A stretch of 64,000 nucleotides of DNA from Alphaproteobacteria bacterium (GCA_018654745.1 JABILA010000025.1:57718-121717); one strand, 5' to 3'; counted from the first letter of the stretch, positions 52,495 to 63,186 are shown. A program made the numbers and translations. Notes: generated by a model not told the origin, from the letters alone.

Positions 52495-54369
52495 TCAGCT
52501 GACGGGTACTTCTTCCCGAACAGGACCGATATCTCCGATTTCCTCGGCATGGGCCAGTCGCTCACGGATTTCCGCAGCTTCCTGCTGTCGTGCCCACATG
52601 GCTGCATATTGACCATCAGCGGACAACAGGTCCTGGTGACGGCCACGTTCAACGATGCGGCCCTGATCCAGAACCAGAATTTCGTCCGCATCAATGATAG
52701 TGGACAATCGGTGGGCAATCACCAGAGTGGTCCGGTTTGCCGAAACCTCATGCAAGCTGGCCTGAATTTCACGCTCTGTCTGTGAGTCCAGCGCCGACGT
52801 TGCTTCATCGAACAGCAGGATTTTTGGCTGCTTGAGGATCGTACGGGCAATAGCGACGCGCTGTTTCTCACCACCTGACAATTTCAGGCCGCGTTCACCG
52901 ACCATGGCCTTGTAACCTGACGGCAGACTTTCGACAAAATCGTGGATGCTGGCCATACGGGCAGCTTCCTGGACTTCTTCTTCTGTGGCGTCAGGGCGAC
53001 CATAGCGGATGTTGTAACCGATGGTGTCGTTAAACAGCACAGTGTCCTGAGGCACGATCCCGATGGAATCGCGCAAGCTGGCTTGTGTTATGTCCCGAAT
53101 GTCCTGTCCATCAATACGAACCGAGCCTCCGGCGACATCGTAAAACCGAAACAGTATCCGAGAAATTGTCGACTTGCCGGCACCACTTGGGCCGACAATC
53201 GCAACCGTGTGTCCGGCGGGAACCTTGAACGACACATCATGCAAAATGCTGCGGTCACTTTCATAGGCAAAATCGACGTGATCAAACTCGATCTCTGCAT
53301 TCCCTGCCTGCAAGGCCTGCGCCCCTGGTTTGTCGGCAATTTCTGTATGCTGTACCAGAAGGCTGAACATGACTTCCATGTCCACCAGAGATTGCTTGAT
53401 TTCCCTGTACACAAAGCCGAGAAAATTCAGAGGCAGATACAGCTGGATCAGAAATGTATTCACCAGGACAAAGTCGCCCAGGGTCATGGACCCATCCCGA
53501 ACACCCATGGCCGCAAGCAACATCACCACAATCAAACCCACCGAGACGATTACGCCCTGGCCGATATTGAGGTAGGACAGCGTTGTCTGGCTGCGCACTG
53601 CGGCTGTTTGATAGCGTGCCATGGAACTGTCGAAACGACTGGCTTCATGATCTTCGTTTCCGAAGTACTTCACTGTTTCGTAATTCAGCAGGCTATCAAT
53701 GGCTTTGGTGTTGGCTTCCGCATCACTATCGTTCATCTGGCGGCGATATTTCATCCGCCACTCCGTCACCATCATGGTAAACGCGATATAGCCAAAGATG
53801 GTTCCCAGCGTAATAGCCGCGAACCAGAAATTGTACTTCCACAACAGGATGCCGCAGACCAGCAGGATTTCAAGCAGGGTCGGCAGGATATTGAACAAGG
53901 TAAAGGACAGCAGAAACTGGATGCCTTTTGTGCCACGCTCAATCGTTCGTGAAAGCCCGCCAGTTTGCCGATCAAGATGAAAGCGCAAGGCGAGGCTGTG
54001 CAGATGGTTAAAGGTTTTCAGAGCAACACTGCGAATCGCATGCTGGGCAACCTTGGCAAAAACCGCGTCCCTGATTTCCCCCAGTGCCTGTGCCATAACA
54101 CGTGCAAGTCCATAGCCCACTATGATCATGACAGGCACAACAATTATACCGGCAACGTCCGCAGACAGGGCATCAACCGCAGCTTTGTAGAAAAACGGAA
54201 CATAGACGTTAAAGCCCTTGGCCGCCGCCAACAGGACCATCGCAATAACAACGCGCACGCGCAAATCCAGCCGACCAGGCGGCCATAAATATGGCAGCAA
54301 GGTGATCAGCGTCCGCACGTGACTATGTGCTTTTTTTGGTGCTTGTGGATCGTGGTCTGGGCGTCTCAT
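52495..54369 (-). CDS. Atm1-type ABC exporter (permease plus ATPase)
   Basis: This 624-residue half-transporter resembles the mitochondrial Atm1/HMT1 and bacterial NaAtm1 group, which exports glutathione-linked compounds. The membrane domain (about 20-330) contains the diagnostic NYETVKYFGNEDHE segment. The ATPase domain has Walker A GPSGAGKST, signature LSGGEKQRVAIARTI, Walker B ILLFDEATSALD and the switch histidine in VIAHRLSTI. It acts as a homodimer. The gene is downstream of the LysM gene with a hairpin in the 62-base gap. Confidence 0.93.
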   Translation of the reverse strand: MRRPDHDPQAPKKAHSHVRTLITLLPYLWPPGRLDLRVRVVIAMVLLAAAKGFNVYVPFFYKAAVDALSADVAGIIVVPVMIIVGYGLARVMAQALGEIRDAVFAKVAQHAIRSVALKTFNHLHSLALRFHLDRQTGGLSRTIERGTKGIQFLLSFTLFNILPTLLEILLVCGILLWKYNFWFAAITLGTIFGYIAFTMMVTEWRMKYRRQMNDSDAEANTKAIDSLLNYETVKYFGNEDHEASRFDSSMARYQTAAVRSQTTLSYLNIGQGVIVSVGLIVVMLLAAMGVRDGSMTLGDFVLVNTFLIQLYLPLNFLGFVYREIKQSLVDMEVMFSLLVQHTEIADKPGAQALQAGNAEIEFDHVDFAYESDRSILHDVSFKVPAGHTVAIVGPSGAGKSTISRILFRFYDVAGGSVRIDGQDIRDITQASLRDSIGIVPQDTVLFNDTIGYNIRYGRPDATEEEVQEAARMASIHDFVESLPSGYKAMVGERGLKLSGGEKQRVAIARTILKQPKILLFDEATSALDSQTEREIQASLHEVSANRTTLVIAHRLSTIIDADEILVLDQGRIVERGRHQDLLSADGQYAAMWARQQEAAEIRERLAHAEEIGDIGPVREEVPVS

Positions 54370-54378
54370 TCGACTTTA

Positions 54379-54402
54379 TATAGGGCGGCGAATGCCCCTA
54401 TA
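54379..54402 (-). terminator. Hairpin between the LysM gene and the ABC exporter
   Basis: TATAGGG (54379-54385) and CCCTATA (54396-54402) are perfect 7-base inverted repeats with a 10-base loop, 30 bases after the LysM stop. No clear T-run follows on the minus strand. It may be a weak terminator or a leader structure. Confidence 0.4.
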
Positions 54403-54431
54403 CCAGTGCTTTTGAGACTTATTATTACTTT

Positions 54432-55691
54432 TTATCCGTCGGAACCGTTACCGCCAACGGATTTTGGCAAAGCGAAAATCTGGCCTGGATAAATCAGATC
54501 AGGATCACGGATTTGTCCGCGGTTAGCTTCATAAATAACTGTAAACAGCAAGCCCTGGCCATATTTGCGCCGGGCAATGCGCCACAGGCTGTTGCCAGGC
54601 TGAACAATGACCTGACCCTCCGCCAGTTTCGTTTGTTCTGGCTCTGCCCGGGTGAACGGCAACTCGATACGGTGCGCAACCTTGCCGTCCGTGCCCAACT
54701 GATCAACCCGCAATCTGTGATCACCAGAGCTGACAGCCGACCCTGGCCGTAATTGCCAGGTTCCGGCAGGATCACCGATAGCCACACCAACGGACTTGTT
54801 GTCAACGTAGATATTGATCGTTGCTCCAACATCAGCACGCCCGGACAGGATCAAATCACCTTTTTCGTCATAATCCACGCTGTCGAGTGAAACAGGTGGG
54901 CGTTTGATTTCGACGGTGACTCTTTTTACAGGAGCCGGGGCAGAAGATGATGATGTGCTTGCCGAAGAAACTTCTTTCGACGCAACAGACACACCAGCTG
55001 ATTTCGGAGTGCCTGAGTCCGAAGTCGTTGAGGCAGTCGAAGTTGATGTGGAGGTACCCGAAGCGGAAGAGCCTGAACTGGCAGATTGCAAGACCTTGCT
55101 GGGACCATCACCCTTGCGCGGTGTCAGGACGGCAAGTGCTTTACCTGCATCGGGCCGGTCGGGAACGGCGACGACAACGACATTTTTGGACTTTACAGCC
55201 TCGGCACCCGGCAATGTCGATTCCAGGGATAATTCGCGTGCACCACTTTGCAGCGGTTTCTCGGGCACCAACACCCATTCGCCGCGGTCATCGGCTTTGA
55301 CTTTCCCCACCAGCTTGTCGCCTGCAAGTACAGATACTTCTGCACCAGGTGCGGCGCGACCAGCAATGACAGCGTCGCCTGCCGGGTTAACCCGAACGAC
55401 GTCAAATGATGGCGCTACAAGCTTGGGGATATCCTTCGGTGCTTCCAGCTTAGCCGAGTTAACAGGAGCTGGAGCCGTTTCCTGCGCGGTTTTCGGTGCT
55501 GCCGGAGCCTGGGTACTATTTGTGGCGGGTGATGTTGACTGAGTTGATGTCGAGGTCCTGGTCGTTTTGGCAGGTTGTTGAACAACCGGACGCTTCGCCC
55601 TTGGTGCAGGATCGTCACCATCAAAGCGGAAAAAAAGAGCAACTGCCAGGCCGAGGGCCACAACAAGGCTGATAATTATGGTCAGGCGCAA
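54432..55691 (-). CDS. Membrane-anchored LysM protein with Ig-like domains
   Basis: This envelope protein of 419 residues probably binds peptidoglycan. It has an N-terminal membrane anchor (about 2-22), an alanine/threonine/proline-rich linker, a bacterial Ig-like domain (about 95-165), a Ser/Thr-rich stretch (about 200-245), a second Ig-like domain (about 265-340), and a C-terminal LysM domain (about 355-410, VQPGNSLWRIARRKYGQGL and DPDLIYPGQIFALP). The start is TTG 55691 with AGGG upstream. Its function beyond cell wall attachment is unknown. Confidence 0.85.
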   Translation of the reverse strand: MRLTIIISLVVALGLAVALFFRFDGDDPAPRAKRPVVQQPAKTTRTSTSTQSTSPATNSTQAPAAPKTAQETAPAPVNSAKLEAPKDIPKLVAPSFDVVRVNPAGDAVIAGRAAPGAEVSVLAGDKLVGKVKADDRGEWVLVPEKPLQSGARELSLESTLPGAEAVKSKNVVVVAVPDRPDAGKALAVLTPRKGDGPSKVLQSASSGSSASGTSTSTSTASTTSDSGTPKSAGVSVASKEVSSASTSSSSAPAPVKRVTVEIKRPPVSLDSVDYDEKGDLILSGRADVGATINIYVDNKSVGVAIGDPAGTWQLRPGSAVSSGDHRLRVDQLGTDGKVAHRIELPFTRAEPEQTKLAEGQVIVQPGNSLWRIARRKYGQGLLFTVIYEANRGQIRDPDLIYPGQIFALPKSVGGNGSDG

Positions 55692-55771
55692 GGCAATACC
55701 CTGATACTTGAGTGATTTGACCCTACCCTAGAGCAGCCACGTACCCTGCGCAATCCTGTTGCCTTGCGTTA

Positions 55772-55794
55772 ATCCCCGGCGTCCTGCCGGGGAT
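55772..55794 (-). terminator. Hairpin after the cytochrome c gene
   Basis: ATCCCCGGC (55772-55780), loop GTCCT and GCCGGGGAT (55786-55794) form a perfect 9-base stem, 14 bases past the cytochrome stop. The following bases on the minus strand are TAACG with no T-run, so termination would be imperfect. Confidence 0.55.
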
Positions 55795-55808
55795 GTGCGC
55801 GGCCAAAG

Positions 55809-56735
55809 CTATTTCTTTGGTTTTTCGATCAGATTATCAATGGGGTCCAGGCTCAGCAAATATACGGCCATGGCCTTCAGATCCGCATCCTTGAGATATT
55901 TGAGACCAAAAATAACGGCTTCTTCCATGCCACCCTGGACATCGTCATAATCCGGTTTCATCCCGTTTTTCAGCAGTTCGATGATATCGTCTTCTGTCCA
56001 TTCCCCGATCCCGGTCTTTGGGTGGGGGGTAATGTTGGGGACCAGGCCACCATCGGGGCCCTTGACGGTACCTGCCAGCGCCATGGAATGATCCAGAGCC
56101 CCAAGTTCGGAACGTGGCGTGTGACATTCACCGCAATGTCCGACGGCTTCAACCAGATAAGCTCCACGGTTCCACTCGGCAGACTTTCCGGTCGTATCCT
56201 GAAACTCGCCTGGTGTGAAATTCATCGCCTTCCAGAAGCCCTGGAGGAAACGCATACCAAAAGGTGGCTGCACGTCGTGATCCTTGACGACACTGCGGAC
56301 GGGCTTGAGGCTGAAAAGATAAGCCTTGATGGCGAGGATGTCGGCGTCACGCATTTTCGTGTAGGTCGGATAAGGAAAAACCGGATAATAATGTTCGCCC
56401 GCCGGGTTCAGACCTTGCCGAAAGGCATTGAGAAAATCTTCATCGCTCCAGTTACCAATACCGGTTTCCTTATCTGGGGTGATATTTGGCGAATAGAATA
56501 TGCCAAAGGGCGTTTTCAACGCCAGGCCACCGGCCAGTTCGGGTTTCTTGTTCTTGACGTCTGTGTGGCAACCGATGCAACCACCGGCCCAGACCATGTA
56601 TTGGCCTTTTTCAATGAGATCATCTGTCGCCGCAGAAACGGCGCCCGAGAACCCAATGGTTGTGAACCCGATGGTCAGAATGGATGCCAGCAATAAAGTG
56701 ATACCGGAATTTTTGATACTGCGCCTGTCAGACAC
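55809..56735 (-). CDS. Diheme cytochrome c
   Basis: This periplasmic c-type cytochrome of about 308 residues has two heme-binding motifs, CIGCH (about 53-57) and CGECH (about 201-205). Each is followed by a parallel set of segments (GIFYSPNITPDKETGIGNW and LVPNITPHPKTGIGEW), so the protein is an internal duplication. The layout is that of diheme cytochromes serving alcohol, aldehyde or sugar dehydrogenases. GTG 56735 has AAGGGGGG upstream and gives a good signal peptide (ending AVSAA); ATG 56768 is the alternative. No partner dehydrogenase is in the window. Confidence 0.92.
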   Translation of the reverse strand: MSDRRSIKNSGITLLLASILTIGFTTIGFSGAVSAATDDLIEKGQYMVWAGGCIGCHTDVKNKKPELAGGLALKTPFGIFYSPNITPDKETGIGNWSDEDFLNAFRQGLNPAGEHYYPVFPYPTYTKMRDADILAIKAYLFSLKPVRSVVKDHDVQPPFGMRFLQGFWKAMNFTPGEFQDTTGKSAEWNRGAYLVEAVGHCGECHTPRSELGALDHSMALAGTVKGPDGGLVPNITPHPKTGIGEWTEDDIIELLKNGMKPDYDDVQGGMEEAVIFGLKYLKDADLKAMAVYLLSLDPIDNLIEKPKK

Positions 56736-56783
56736 GGTGCCCCCCTTATGATTTTCGCTTACCGTCATAATATCCGCTTAACG

Positions 56784-57179
56784 TTAAGGTAATTTGACGA
56801 TCATTGTCTTGCCACCATATTCGTGCACCAGATCACGGGCACGTATCGTTACCGCTTTGATATCCATGGGTATTTTGACCCCGGAAAGACTTCGGGTAAA
56901 GGGTTGTTCATTCACATGGGGGTGAGCCAATATTCTTGTATCCAGTATTTTCCCATCAGGTGTCAGGACTTCCCAGGCGTTGGCATAGTGTTTCCAACCA
57001 ATATCCTTGTGACGCAAAGTGACGTCAAAGCGATAAACCCCGGGGCCTGATTTGTGGACCTTGACCCTGACCACATCTACTTCATTGGCAGCGCTGATGC
57101 CCGGTGCGATTGACAGCAACAGGCAAATCACCGTAGCAAGGGCAGAAGTTCGAATAAATTCCAGCAAGGTATGTTGCAT
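56784..57179 (-). CDS. Small secreted protein of unknown function
   Basis: This 131-residue protein has a signal peptide (about 1-31, ending PGISAANE). The mature part looks like one beta-sandwich domain, with GPGVYRFDVTLRHKDIGW, HYANAWEVLTPDG and later RILAHPHVNEQPF. Proteins like it often accompany cytochrome c genes, so a copper- or heme-related periplasmic role is possible but unproven. It lies 48 bases upstream of the diheme cytochrome gene on the same strand. Its ATG overlaps the ATG of the divergent LOG-family gene within one CATG. Confidence 0.7.
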   Translation of the reverse strand: MQHTLLEFIRTSALATVICLLLSIAPGISAANEVDVVRVKVHKSGPGVYRFDVTLRHKDIGWKHYANAWEVLTPDGKILDTRILAHPHVNEQPFTRSLSGVKIPMDIKAVTIRARDLVHEYGGKTMIVKLP

Positions 57180-57762
57180 GAGTACCCCTAAATCAATCTG
57201 TGTTTATTGTGGCGCCGCCAAGGGTGACGACCCGGCGCATCGGGCGGCGGCGGAACGACTTGGCAAGCTGATGGCCGAGAACGGTATCCGTCTGGTCTTC
57301 GGTGGTGGTCGTATCGGCATGATGGGCGTTATTGCCGATGCCGTCATGACCAATGGCGGCGAAGTCATTGGCGTTATACCGGAACATCTGCACGATATTG
57401 AAGTTGGTCATGATGGCCTGACCGAATTGCACGTTGTTGATTCCATGCACACCCGCAAAAACAAGATGTTTGAACTTTCAGATGCCTTTGTGGTCATGCC
57501 TGGCGGCCTCGGTACGATGGATGAAACGTTCGAAATCATAACATGGCGGCAGTTGGGCCTGCATGACAAACCCGTGATCCTGGTAAATAACAACAAATAC
57601 TGGGAGCCCTTCCGGGCCCTGGTCCAGCATATTATCGACAATGGCTACGCCCGGGAAAACTGTATCGATCTGTTTACAATCGTCGACGGCATTGATGACG
57701 TGATCCCGGCAATCGAAAATGCACCAAAAGAACGCTTTGACCCGCTCGCCAAGGTATTCTAG
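57178..57762 (+). CDS. LOG-family protein (cytokinin riboside monophosphate phosphoribohydrolase-like)
   Basis: This cytosolic Rossmann-fold protein of 194 residues is of the TIGR00730/LOG type. The motifs are SICVYCGAAKGDD, VFGGGRIGMMG, MHTRKNKMFELSDAFV and the catalytic PGGLGTMDETFE. Family members hydrolyse nucleoside 5'-monophosphates to base and ribose 5-phosphate. The start is ATG 57178, with AAGGT upstream; earlier codons in the frame lie over the divergent gene and have no family resemblance. A short dyad AGCCAG/CTGGCT (57763-57783) follows the stop. Confidence 0.92.
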   Translation: MSTPKSICVYCGAAKGDDPAHRAAAERLGKLMAENGIRLVFGGGRIGMMGVIADAVMTNGGEVIGVIPEHLHDIEVGHDGLTELHVVDSMHTRKNKMFELSDAFVVMPGGLGTMDETFEIITWRQLGLHDKPVILVNNNKYWEPFRALVQHIIDNGYARENCIDLFTIVDGIDDVIPAIENAPKERFDPLAKVF

Positions 57763-57801
57763 AGCCAGTTAACTGCGCTGGCTTGTCGCAGAAATGGAAG
57801 C

Positions 57802-57829
57802 TTGACCCCAGGGCAAGCGGTGCTATTTT
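57802..57829 (+). promoter_or_regulatory. icd: Candidate promoter of icd
   Basis: TTGACC (57802-57807), a 16-base spacer and TATTTT (57824-57829) predict a start near 57836, leaving a leader of about 54 bases before the icd ATG. Both hexamers are close to the sigma-70 consensus. Confidence 0.6.
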
Positions 57830-57889
57830 GCGCCACAAATCAGCCTGCGCAAAGCGCACCCCTGTCTGTTTGATAAACCGAGGAACAAT

Positions 57890-59110
57890 ATGTCCAAGAT
57901 CAAAGTTGATAATCCCGTCGTAGAACTCGACGGCGATGAAATGACCCGCATCATCTGGGATTTTATCAAAACCAAGTTGATCCTGCCCTATCTCGACATT
58001 GACCTGAAATATTATGACCTCAGTATCGAGTCGCGGGATGCGACGGACGATCAGATCACCATTGATTCAGCCAATGCCATCAAGAAATACGGTGTCGGCG
58101 TCAAATGTGCGACGATCACACCTGACGAGGCCCGTGTGGAAGAATTTGGCCTCAAGAAGATGTGGCGATCACCAAACGGGACCATCCGCAACATCCTGGG
58201 CGGCACTGTGTTTCGCGAGCCGATTATTTGTTCCAATGTACCACGCCTGGTGCCTGGCTGGACCGACCCCATTGTCATCGGCCGTCATGCCTTTGGTGAC
58301 CAGTATCGTGCAACGGACATGGTTGTGCCTGGCCCCGGCACGCTGACCATGACCTTCACGCCTGCCGACGGCGGCGAACCCGTCACGCACAATGTTTATG
58401 ATTTCCCCAGCGGCGGCGTCGCCATGAGCATGTATAACCTCGATGACTCCATTCGTGGTTTTGCCCGGGCCTGCATGAACTATGGTCTCAAGCGTGGCTG
58501 GCCGGTTTATCTGTCCACCAAGAACACAATCCTGAAAGCTTATGACGGGCGCTTCCTGGATCTGTTCCAGGAAATCTTTGACGCGGAATTTGCCGATCAG
58601 TTCGCCGCAGCCGGTATTACATATGAACACCGTCTGATCGATGACATGGTTGCCTGCGCCATGAAATGGTCCGGCAAATTTGTCTGGGCCTGTAAAAACT
58701 ATGACGGCGACGTTCAGTCCGACACGGTGGCCCAGGGGTTTGGCTCGCTCGGCCTGATGACTTCAGCACTGATGACGCCGGACGGTGAAACGGTCGAGGC
58801 CGAAGCGGCCCACGGCACCGTCACCCGTCACTACCGCGAACACCAAAAAGGCAATGAAACATCGACAAACCCGATTGCCTCGATCTTCGCCTGGACAGGT
58901 GGTCTCAAGCATCGCGCCAAACTGGACGACAATGCAGAACTCGACAGATTTGCCGGCACGCTTGAAAAGGTTTGTGTTGAAACAGTAGAAGCCGGATTCA
59001 TGACCAAGGACCTGGCCTTGCTGGTTGGCGCAGAACAATCCTGGATGACCACCAGCCAGTTCCTCGACAAACTGGATGAGCGCCTGCAGGACGCCATGGC
59101 GGCGGCTTGA
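57890..59110 (+). CDS. icd: NADP-dependent isocitrate dehydrogenase (eukaryote-like type II)
   Basis: Icd oxidises isocitrate to 2-oxoglutarate in the citric acid cycle. The 406-residue protein belongs to the homodimeric subfamily shared with eukaryotic NADP enzymes, typical of Alphaproteobacteria. It starts with [17 protein letters not shown] and has the substrate segment [12 protein letters not shown], the catalytic region around [10 protein letters not shown], and the NADP-contacting [18 protein letters not shown] precedes the ATG. A strong promoter lies upstream and a bidirectional terminator downstream, so it is a single-gene unit. Confidence 0.97.
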   Translation: MSKIKVDNPVVELDGDEMTRIIWDFIKTKLILPYLDIDLKYYDLSIESRDATDDQITIDSANAIKKYGVGVKCATITPDEARVEEFGLKKMWRSPNGTIRNILGGTVFREPIICSNVPRLVPGWTDPIVIGRHAFGDQYRATDMVVPGPGTLTMTFTPADGGEPVTHNVYDFPSGGVAMSMYNLDDSIRGFARACMNYGLKRGWPVYLSTKNTILKAYDGRFLDLFQEIFDAEFADQFAAAGITYEHRLIDDMVACAMKWSGKFVWACKNYDGDVQSDTVAQGFGSLGLMTSALMTPDGETVEAEAAHGTVTRHYREHQKGNETSTNPIASIFAWTGGLKHRAKLDDNAELDRFAGTLEKVCVETVEAGFMTKDLALLVGAEQSWMTTSQFLDKLDERLQDAMAAA

Positions 59111-59132
59111 TCGACAAGACAATCAACGAAAA

Positions 59133-59163
59133 GGGCCCGGTGTCAAAACCGGGCCCTTTTTTT
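59133..59163. terminator. Bidirectional terminator between icd and alaS
   Basis: GGGCCCGG (59133-59140), an 8-base loop and CCGGGCCC (59149-59156) are followed by seven T on the plus strand. On the minus strand the stem is followed by TTTT. It serves both convergent genes. Confidence 0.92.
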
Positions 59164-59194
59164 GATCACGCTATGTCGGCCCAGCCATCACACT

Positions 59195-61831
59195 TTAACT
59201 GATTGCGGCCTCGATTGCGGCAATGGCGGCATCTGCCGAGGCAGCATCCGGACCGCCGCCCTGGGCCATATCAGGTCGACCACCGCCGCCTTTACCACCC
59301 AGTTTCTCAACACCGATTTTAACGAGGTCCACGGCACTGAAACGTTCCAGCAAATCTTCGTTGACACCGACAACAATCGCCGCCTTGCCTTCGTTTGTGG
59401 AAACCATGGCGTAAACGCCGGACTGCTGGCCCTTAAGCTCGTCGATCATACCTTTCAGGTCCTTGGCAGGAACACCTTCCAGGACACGCCCGGCAAAGGC
59501 GACGCCGTTGATATCCTTGATTTCAGGTCCCTGTCCGCCGCCACCACCCATGGCCATCTGTCGGCGCACTTCGGCCAGTTCCTTCTCAAGCTTCTTGCGC
59601 TCATCAGACAGGGCCGCAACGCGGGCGGCAACTTCGGCAGGTGCGGCTTTCAGGGTTGCGGCGGCTTCGCGGATCATTTGTTCGTAGCTGTTGGCGTTTT
59701 CGATAGCAGCGGCCCCGGTCAGGGCTTCGATACGGCGCACTCCTGCGGCCACGGCACTTTCGCTGACAATCTTGAAATAACCGATATCGCCGGTTCGGTT
59801 GACGTGTGTGCCGCCGCAAAGTTCCACGGAGAACCGGGCATCGTCGCCGCCGCCCATGGATACAACGCGTACTTCGTCGCCATACTTTTCACCGAACAAG
59901 GCCATGGCACCAGCCTCAACCGCTTCCTCCGGGCTCATCAAGACTGTCCCAACTGTCGAGTTTTCGCGAATACGCGCGTTAACTTCGGCTTCAACATCCG
60001 CTGTTTCTTCCGGACTGAGTGGTTTCGGATGGCTGATATCAAAGCGCAAACGCTCGGCGGAAACCAGCGAGCCCTTCTGAGTGACGTGATCCCCCAGACG
60101 GCGCCGCAGTGCTTCGTGCAACAAATGGGTCACGGAATGATTGGCGCGAATGCGATTGCGACGTTCACTATCCACGCGCATCTCAACGACGTCACCCACT
60201 TTCAGGGCACCCGATTTCAAGGCACCGCCATGAACGTGCATGTTGCCCAGTTTCTTGAGGGTATCGCCAACCGTGACTTCAACACCGTCCGGTGTAAACA
60301 TCACGCCGGCATCGCCGACCTGGCCACCGGATTCCCCGTAAAAAGGTGTCTGGTTCACGACGACCTGAATTTGATCATTGCCGCTGGCTTCCTGGACGCT
60401 TTTGCCATCTACCACCAGAGCTTCGATCCGGCCTTCGGCAACTTCCGTTTTGTAGCCAAGGAATTCACTGGCCCCAATATCTTCCCGCAGTTCAAACCAC
60501 AGGGTTTCGGTGGCGGCGTCACCAGAGCCGGACCAGGCCTTGCGGGCGTCAGCGCGCTGGCGTTCCATAGCCGCCTTGAAGCTGTCGGTTTCAACGGTGC
60601 GTCCCTGATTGCGCAAGGCATCTTCGGTCAGGTCCAACGGAAACCCGTAGGTGTCATATAGTTTGAAGGCAACTTCACCCGGCAGGGCCTCGCCGTTACC
60701 CAGTTGCTTCACTTCATCATCCAGAAGGCGCAAGCCACGATCCAGTGTTTGCTTGAAACGGTTTTCTTCCAGTTTCAGCGTTTCAGTGACCAGCGCCTCG
60801 GCGCGACCCAGTTCAGGGAACGCCTGGCCCATTTCACGCACAAGTGCTGGCACCAGTTGCCACATGAGCGGATCCTGACACCCCATCAAATGGGCGTGAC
60901 GCATGGCCCGACGCATGATCCGGCGTAAAACATAGCCGCGACCTTCATTTGAAGGCAGCACACCGTCTGCAATCAGAAAACTGGTTGCCCGCAGGTGATC
61001 GGCGATAACGCGGTGGGAAACAGCATGCTCACCATCTGTCGCCTGATTGCTGGCATCAGCGGAAGCATGGATCAGGGCCTGCATCAAATCAGTGTCGTAA
61101 TTGTCGTGCTTGCCTTGCATCAAGGCAGCAAGGCGCTCAAGCCCCATGCCAGTATCAATGGACGGCTTGGGCAGGTCGATACGCTCGTCCGGTGTGACCT
61201 GTTCATATTGCATGAACACAAGGTTCCAGATTTCGATAAACCGGTCGCCGTCTTCATCGGGACTGCCGGGCGGACCACCGGGGATGCTGTCGCCGTGATC
61301 ATAAAAAATCTCGGAACAGGGGCCACAAGGGCCGGTTTCACCCATGCTCCAGAAATTATCCGATGTTGGTATGCGAATAATGCGGTCGTCACTCAGACCG
61401 GCAATCTTCTTCCACAAATCAAATGCTTCGTCATCTGTGTGGTAAACCGTTGCGATAAGACGGGAACCATCGATCCCGTATTCCTTGGTGATCAGGTTCC
61501 AGGCCAGTTCAATGGCGTCTTCCTTGAAATAGTCGCCAAAGGAAAAGTTGCCAAGCATCTCGAAAAATGTGTGATGGCGCGCCGTATAGCCGACATTGTC
61601 CAGATCATTGTGCTTGCCCCCGGCGCGCAGACATTTCTGGCTGGTCGCTGCCCGGGAATAAGGTCGTTGTTCGGCACCGGTGAAGACATTCTTGAATTGC
61701 ACCATACCGGCGTTGGTGAACAGCAAGGTCGGATCATTGTGCGGCACCAACGGACTGGACGATACAGCCTCGTGACCATTGGCGGCAAAGTAGTCCAGGA
61801 AGGCCTTGCGAATGTCGTTGGCAGTTTGCAT
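59195..61831 (-). CDS. alaS: Alanyl-tRNA synthetase
   Basis: AlaS charges tRNA-Ala. The 878 residues have the class II catalytic domain ([19 protein letters not shown] and [12 protein letters not shown]), the tRNA-recognition region, the editing domain with zinc ligands in [11 protein letters not shown] and the CGGTH motif, and a C-terminal oligomerisation domain rich in glycine ([15 protein letters not shown]). ATG 61831 has GGAAAA upstream. It lies downstream of recA, separated by a terminator. No T-box-like leader was seen in the 198-base gap. Confidence 0.97.
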   Translation of the reverse strand: MQTANDIRKAFLDYFAANGHEAVSSSPLVPHNDPTLLFTNAGMVQFKNVFTGAEQRPYSRAATSQKCLRAGGKHNDLDNVGYTARHHTFFEMLGNFSFGDYFKEDAIELAWNLITKEYGIDGSRLIATVYHTDDEAFDLWKKIAGLSDDRIIRIPTSDNFWSMGETGPCGPCSEIFYDHGDSIPGGPPGSPDEDGDRFIEIWNLVFMQYEQVTPDERIDLPKPSIDTGMGLERLAALMQGKHDNYDTDLMQALIHASADASNQATDGEHAVSHRVIADHLRATSFLIADGVLPSNEGRGYVLRRIMRRAMRHAHLMGCQDPLMWQLVPALVREMGQAFPELGRAEALVTETLKLEENRFKQTLDRGLRLLDDEVKQLGNGEALPGEVAFKLYDTYGFPLDLTEDALRNQGRTVETDSFKAAMERQRADARKAWSGSGDAATETLWFELREDIGASEFLGYKTEVAEGRIEALVVDGKSVQEASGNDQIQVVVNQTPFYGESGGQVGDAGVMFTPDGVEVTVGDTLKKLGNMHVHGGALKSGALKVGDVVEMRVDSERRNRIRANHSVTHLLHEALRRRLGDHVTQKGSLVSAERLRFDISHPKPLSPEETADVEAEVNARIRENSTVGTVLMSPEEAVEAGAMALFGEKYGDEVRVVSMGGGDDARFSVELCGGTHVNRTGDIGYFKIVSESAVAAGVRRIEALTGAAAIENANSYEQMIREAAATLKAAPAEVAARVAALSDERKKLEKELAEVRRQMAMGGGGGQGPEIKDINGVAFAGRVLEGVPAKDLKGMIDELKGQQSGVYAMVSTNEGKAAIVVGVNEDLLERFSAVDLVKIGVEKLGGKGGGGRPDMAQGGGPDAASADAAIAAIEAAIS

Positions 61832-61980
61832 GTTGTTTTCCGAAACGAGATCTGGTGAAACAGGTTAAACAGGTGCCCGGAGCTTTAGCCCACTGGACCT
61901 CAGGTTTTTAGCCCCTGCCCCGCAAACTGTCCAGATGCTGCATATATCGTCGTATCCCGCACAGGTTCAGCCCAAACGGA

Positions 61981-62010
61981 AAAGGCACGCCTGTTTCCAG
62001 GCGTGCCTTT
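61981..62010 (-). terminator. recA: Intrinsic terminator after recA
   Basis: AAAGGCACGCCTG (61981-61993) and CAGGCGTGCCTTT (61998-62010) are perfect 13-base inverted repeats with a 4-base loop, 19 bases after the recA stop. On the minus strand the stem ends in CCTTTT. The strength of the stem makes it a likely terminator. Confidence 0.85.
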
Positions 62011-62029
62011 AAATCAGGAAGGTGCGAGA

Positions 62030-63136
62030 TCAGGTTTCGTTGGCAACTTCAGCAAAACCGTCTTCGTCATCTTCGTCTTTATCCTTTACCGGTACTTCCA
62101 GCATCTCTTCCGCAATCAGCCCGGCGCTGTGGCGGATCTTGCTTTCAATGGAATCGGCAACTTCCGGATTTTCCAACAGGAATTTCTTGACGTTTTCCCG
62201 GCCCTGACCAATGCGTTGACCGTCATAGGAGAACCACGAACCGGACTTGTCCACAATGCCGCCCTTGACGCCAAGGTCGATCAGCTCACCGCGCTTGGAA
62301 ACACCTTCGCCATACATGATATCGAATTCAATAACCTTGAAAGGCGGTGCAACCTTGTTTTTGACGACCTTGACGCGGGTCTGGTTACCGACAACTTCGT
62401 CCTTGTCCTTGATGGCACCGATACGGCGAATATCCAGACGGACAGAAGCATAGAATTTCAGGGCGTTACCACCGGCAGTCGTTTCAGGACTACCAAACAT
62501 AACGCCGATTTTCATTCTGATCTGGTTAATGAAAATGACCATGCAGTTTGATTTTGAAACTGAACCCGTCAGTTTGCGCAGCGCCTGGCTCATCAGACGC
62601 GCCTGCAGGCCGACGTGATGGTCACCCATTTCGCCTTCCAGTTCGGCCCGGGGCACCAGCGCCGCAACGGAATCGACCACCAGAACATCCACAGCACCGG
62701 AACGCACCAGCGTATCAGCGATTTCCAGGGCCTGTTCGCCCGTGTCCGGTTGGGAAATGATCAAATCTTCAATCTTCACACCCAGTTTGCGTGCATAGCC
62801 CGGATCAAGGGCATGCTCGGCATCAACAAAAGCGCAGGTACCACCCATTTTTTGCGATTCAGCAGCGACATGCAGGGCCAGCGTGGTTTTACCCGAACTT
62901 TCCGGTCCATAAATCTCGACAACACGACCTTTTGGCAGGCCGCCAATACCAAGTGCAATATCAAGTCCGATAGAACCTGTGGAGATGGCTTCGATGTCCA
63001 TCGCCTGGTCCTTCTGGCCAAGTTTCATCACTGAACCCTTGCCAAATGCTCGTTCGATCTGGGCCAACGCGGCCTCCAGAGCCTTTTCTTTTTCCATATT
63101 ATCTTTCTCAACCAAACGAAGCGCTGCTTCTGCCAT
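62030..63136 (-). CDS. recA: Recombinase RecA
   Basis: RecA forms filaments on single-stranded DNA, drives strand exchange, and activates LexA self-cleavage. The 368 residues show the N-terminal dimer helix, Walker A GPESSGKT at 77-84, Walker [16 protein letters not shown], the DNA-binding loop 2 region ([19 protein letters not shown]), and an acidic C-terminal tail ([13 protein letters not shown]). ATG 63136 has AAGGG upstream; ATG 63097 is a less likely alternative. Its upstream region has a promoter overlapping an SOS-like box and other unusual elements. Confidence 0.98.
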   Translation of the reverse strand: MAEAALRLVEKDNMEKEKALEAALAQIERAFGKGSVMKLGQKDQAMDIEAISTGSIGLDIALGIGGLPKGRVVEIYGPESSGKTTLALHVAAESQKMGGTCAFVDAEHALDPGYARKLGVKIEDLIISQPDTGEQALEIADTLVRSGAVDVLVVDSVAALVPRAELEGEMGDHHVGLQARLMSQALRKLTGSVSKSNCMVIFINQIRMKIGVMFGSPETTAGGNALKFYASVRLDIRRIGAIKDKDEVVGNQTRVKVVKNKVAPPFKVIEFDIMYGEGVSKRGELIDLGVKGGIVDKSGSWFSYDGQRIGQGRENVKKFLLENPEVADSIESKIRHSAGLIAEEMLEVPVKDKDEDDEDGFAEVANET

Positions 63137-63186
63137 GTCTCAATCCCTTCTTATTTCACAGGGTGTCCCCGGTTGCAATTGCCTCA

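Noticed and set aside
54926..55542. Long frames opposite and alongside the LysM gene
   Set aside because: They arise from the Ser/Thr- and Ala-rich linker of the LysM gene in other frames.
59162..60661. 499-residue plus-strand frame over alaS
   Set aside because: It is antisense to the well-supported alaS gene and has no family motifs; long antisense frames are common in such genes.
61832..61980. Possible T-box or other riboswitch before alaS
   Set aside because: No specifier-loop or T-box core motif is visible, and T-boxes are not expected in Proteobacteria.
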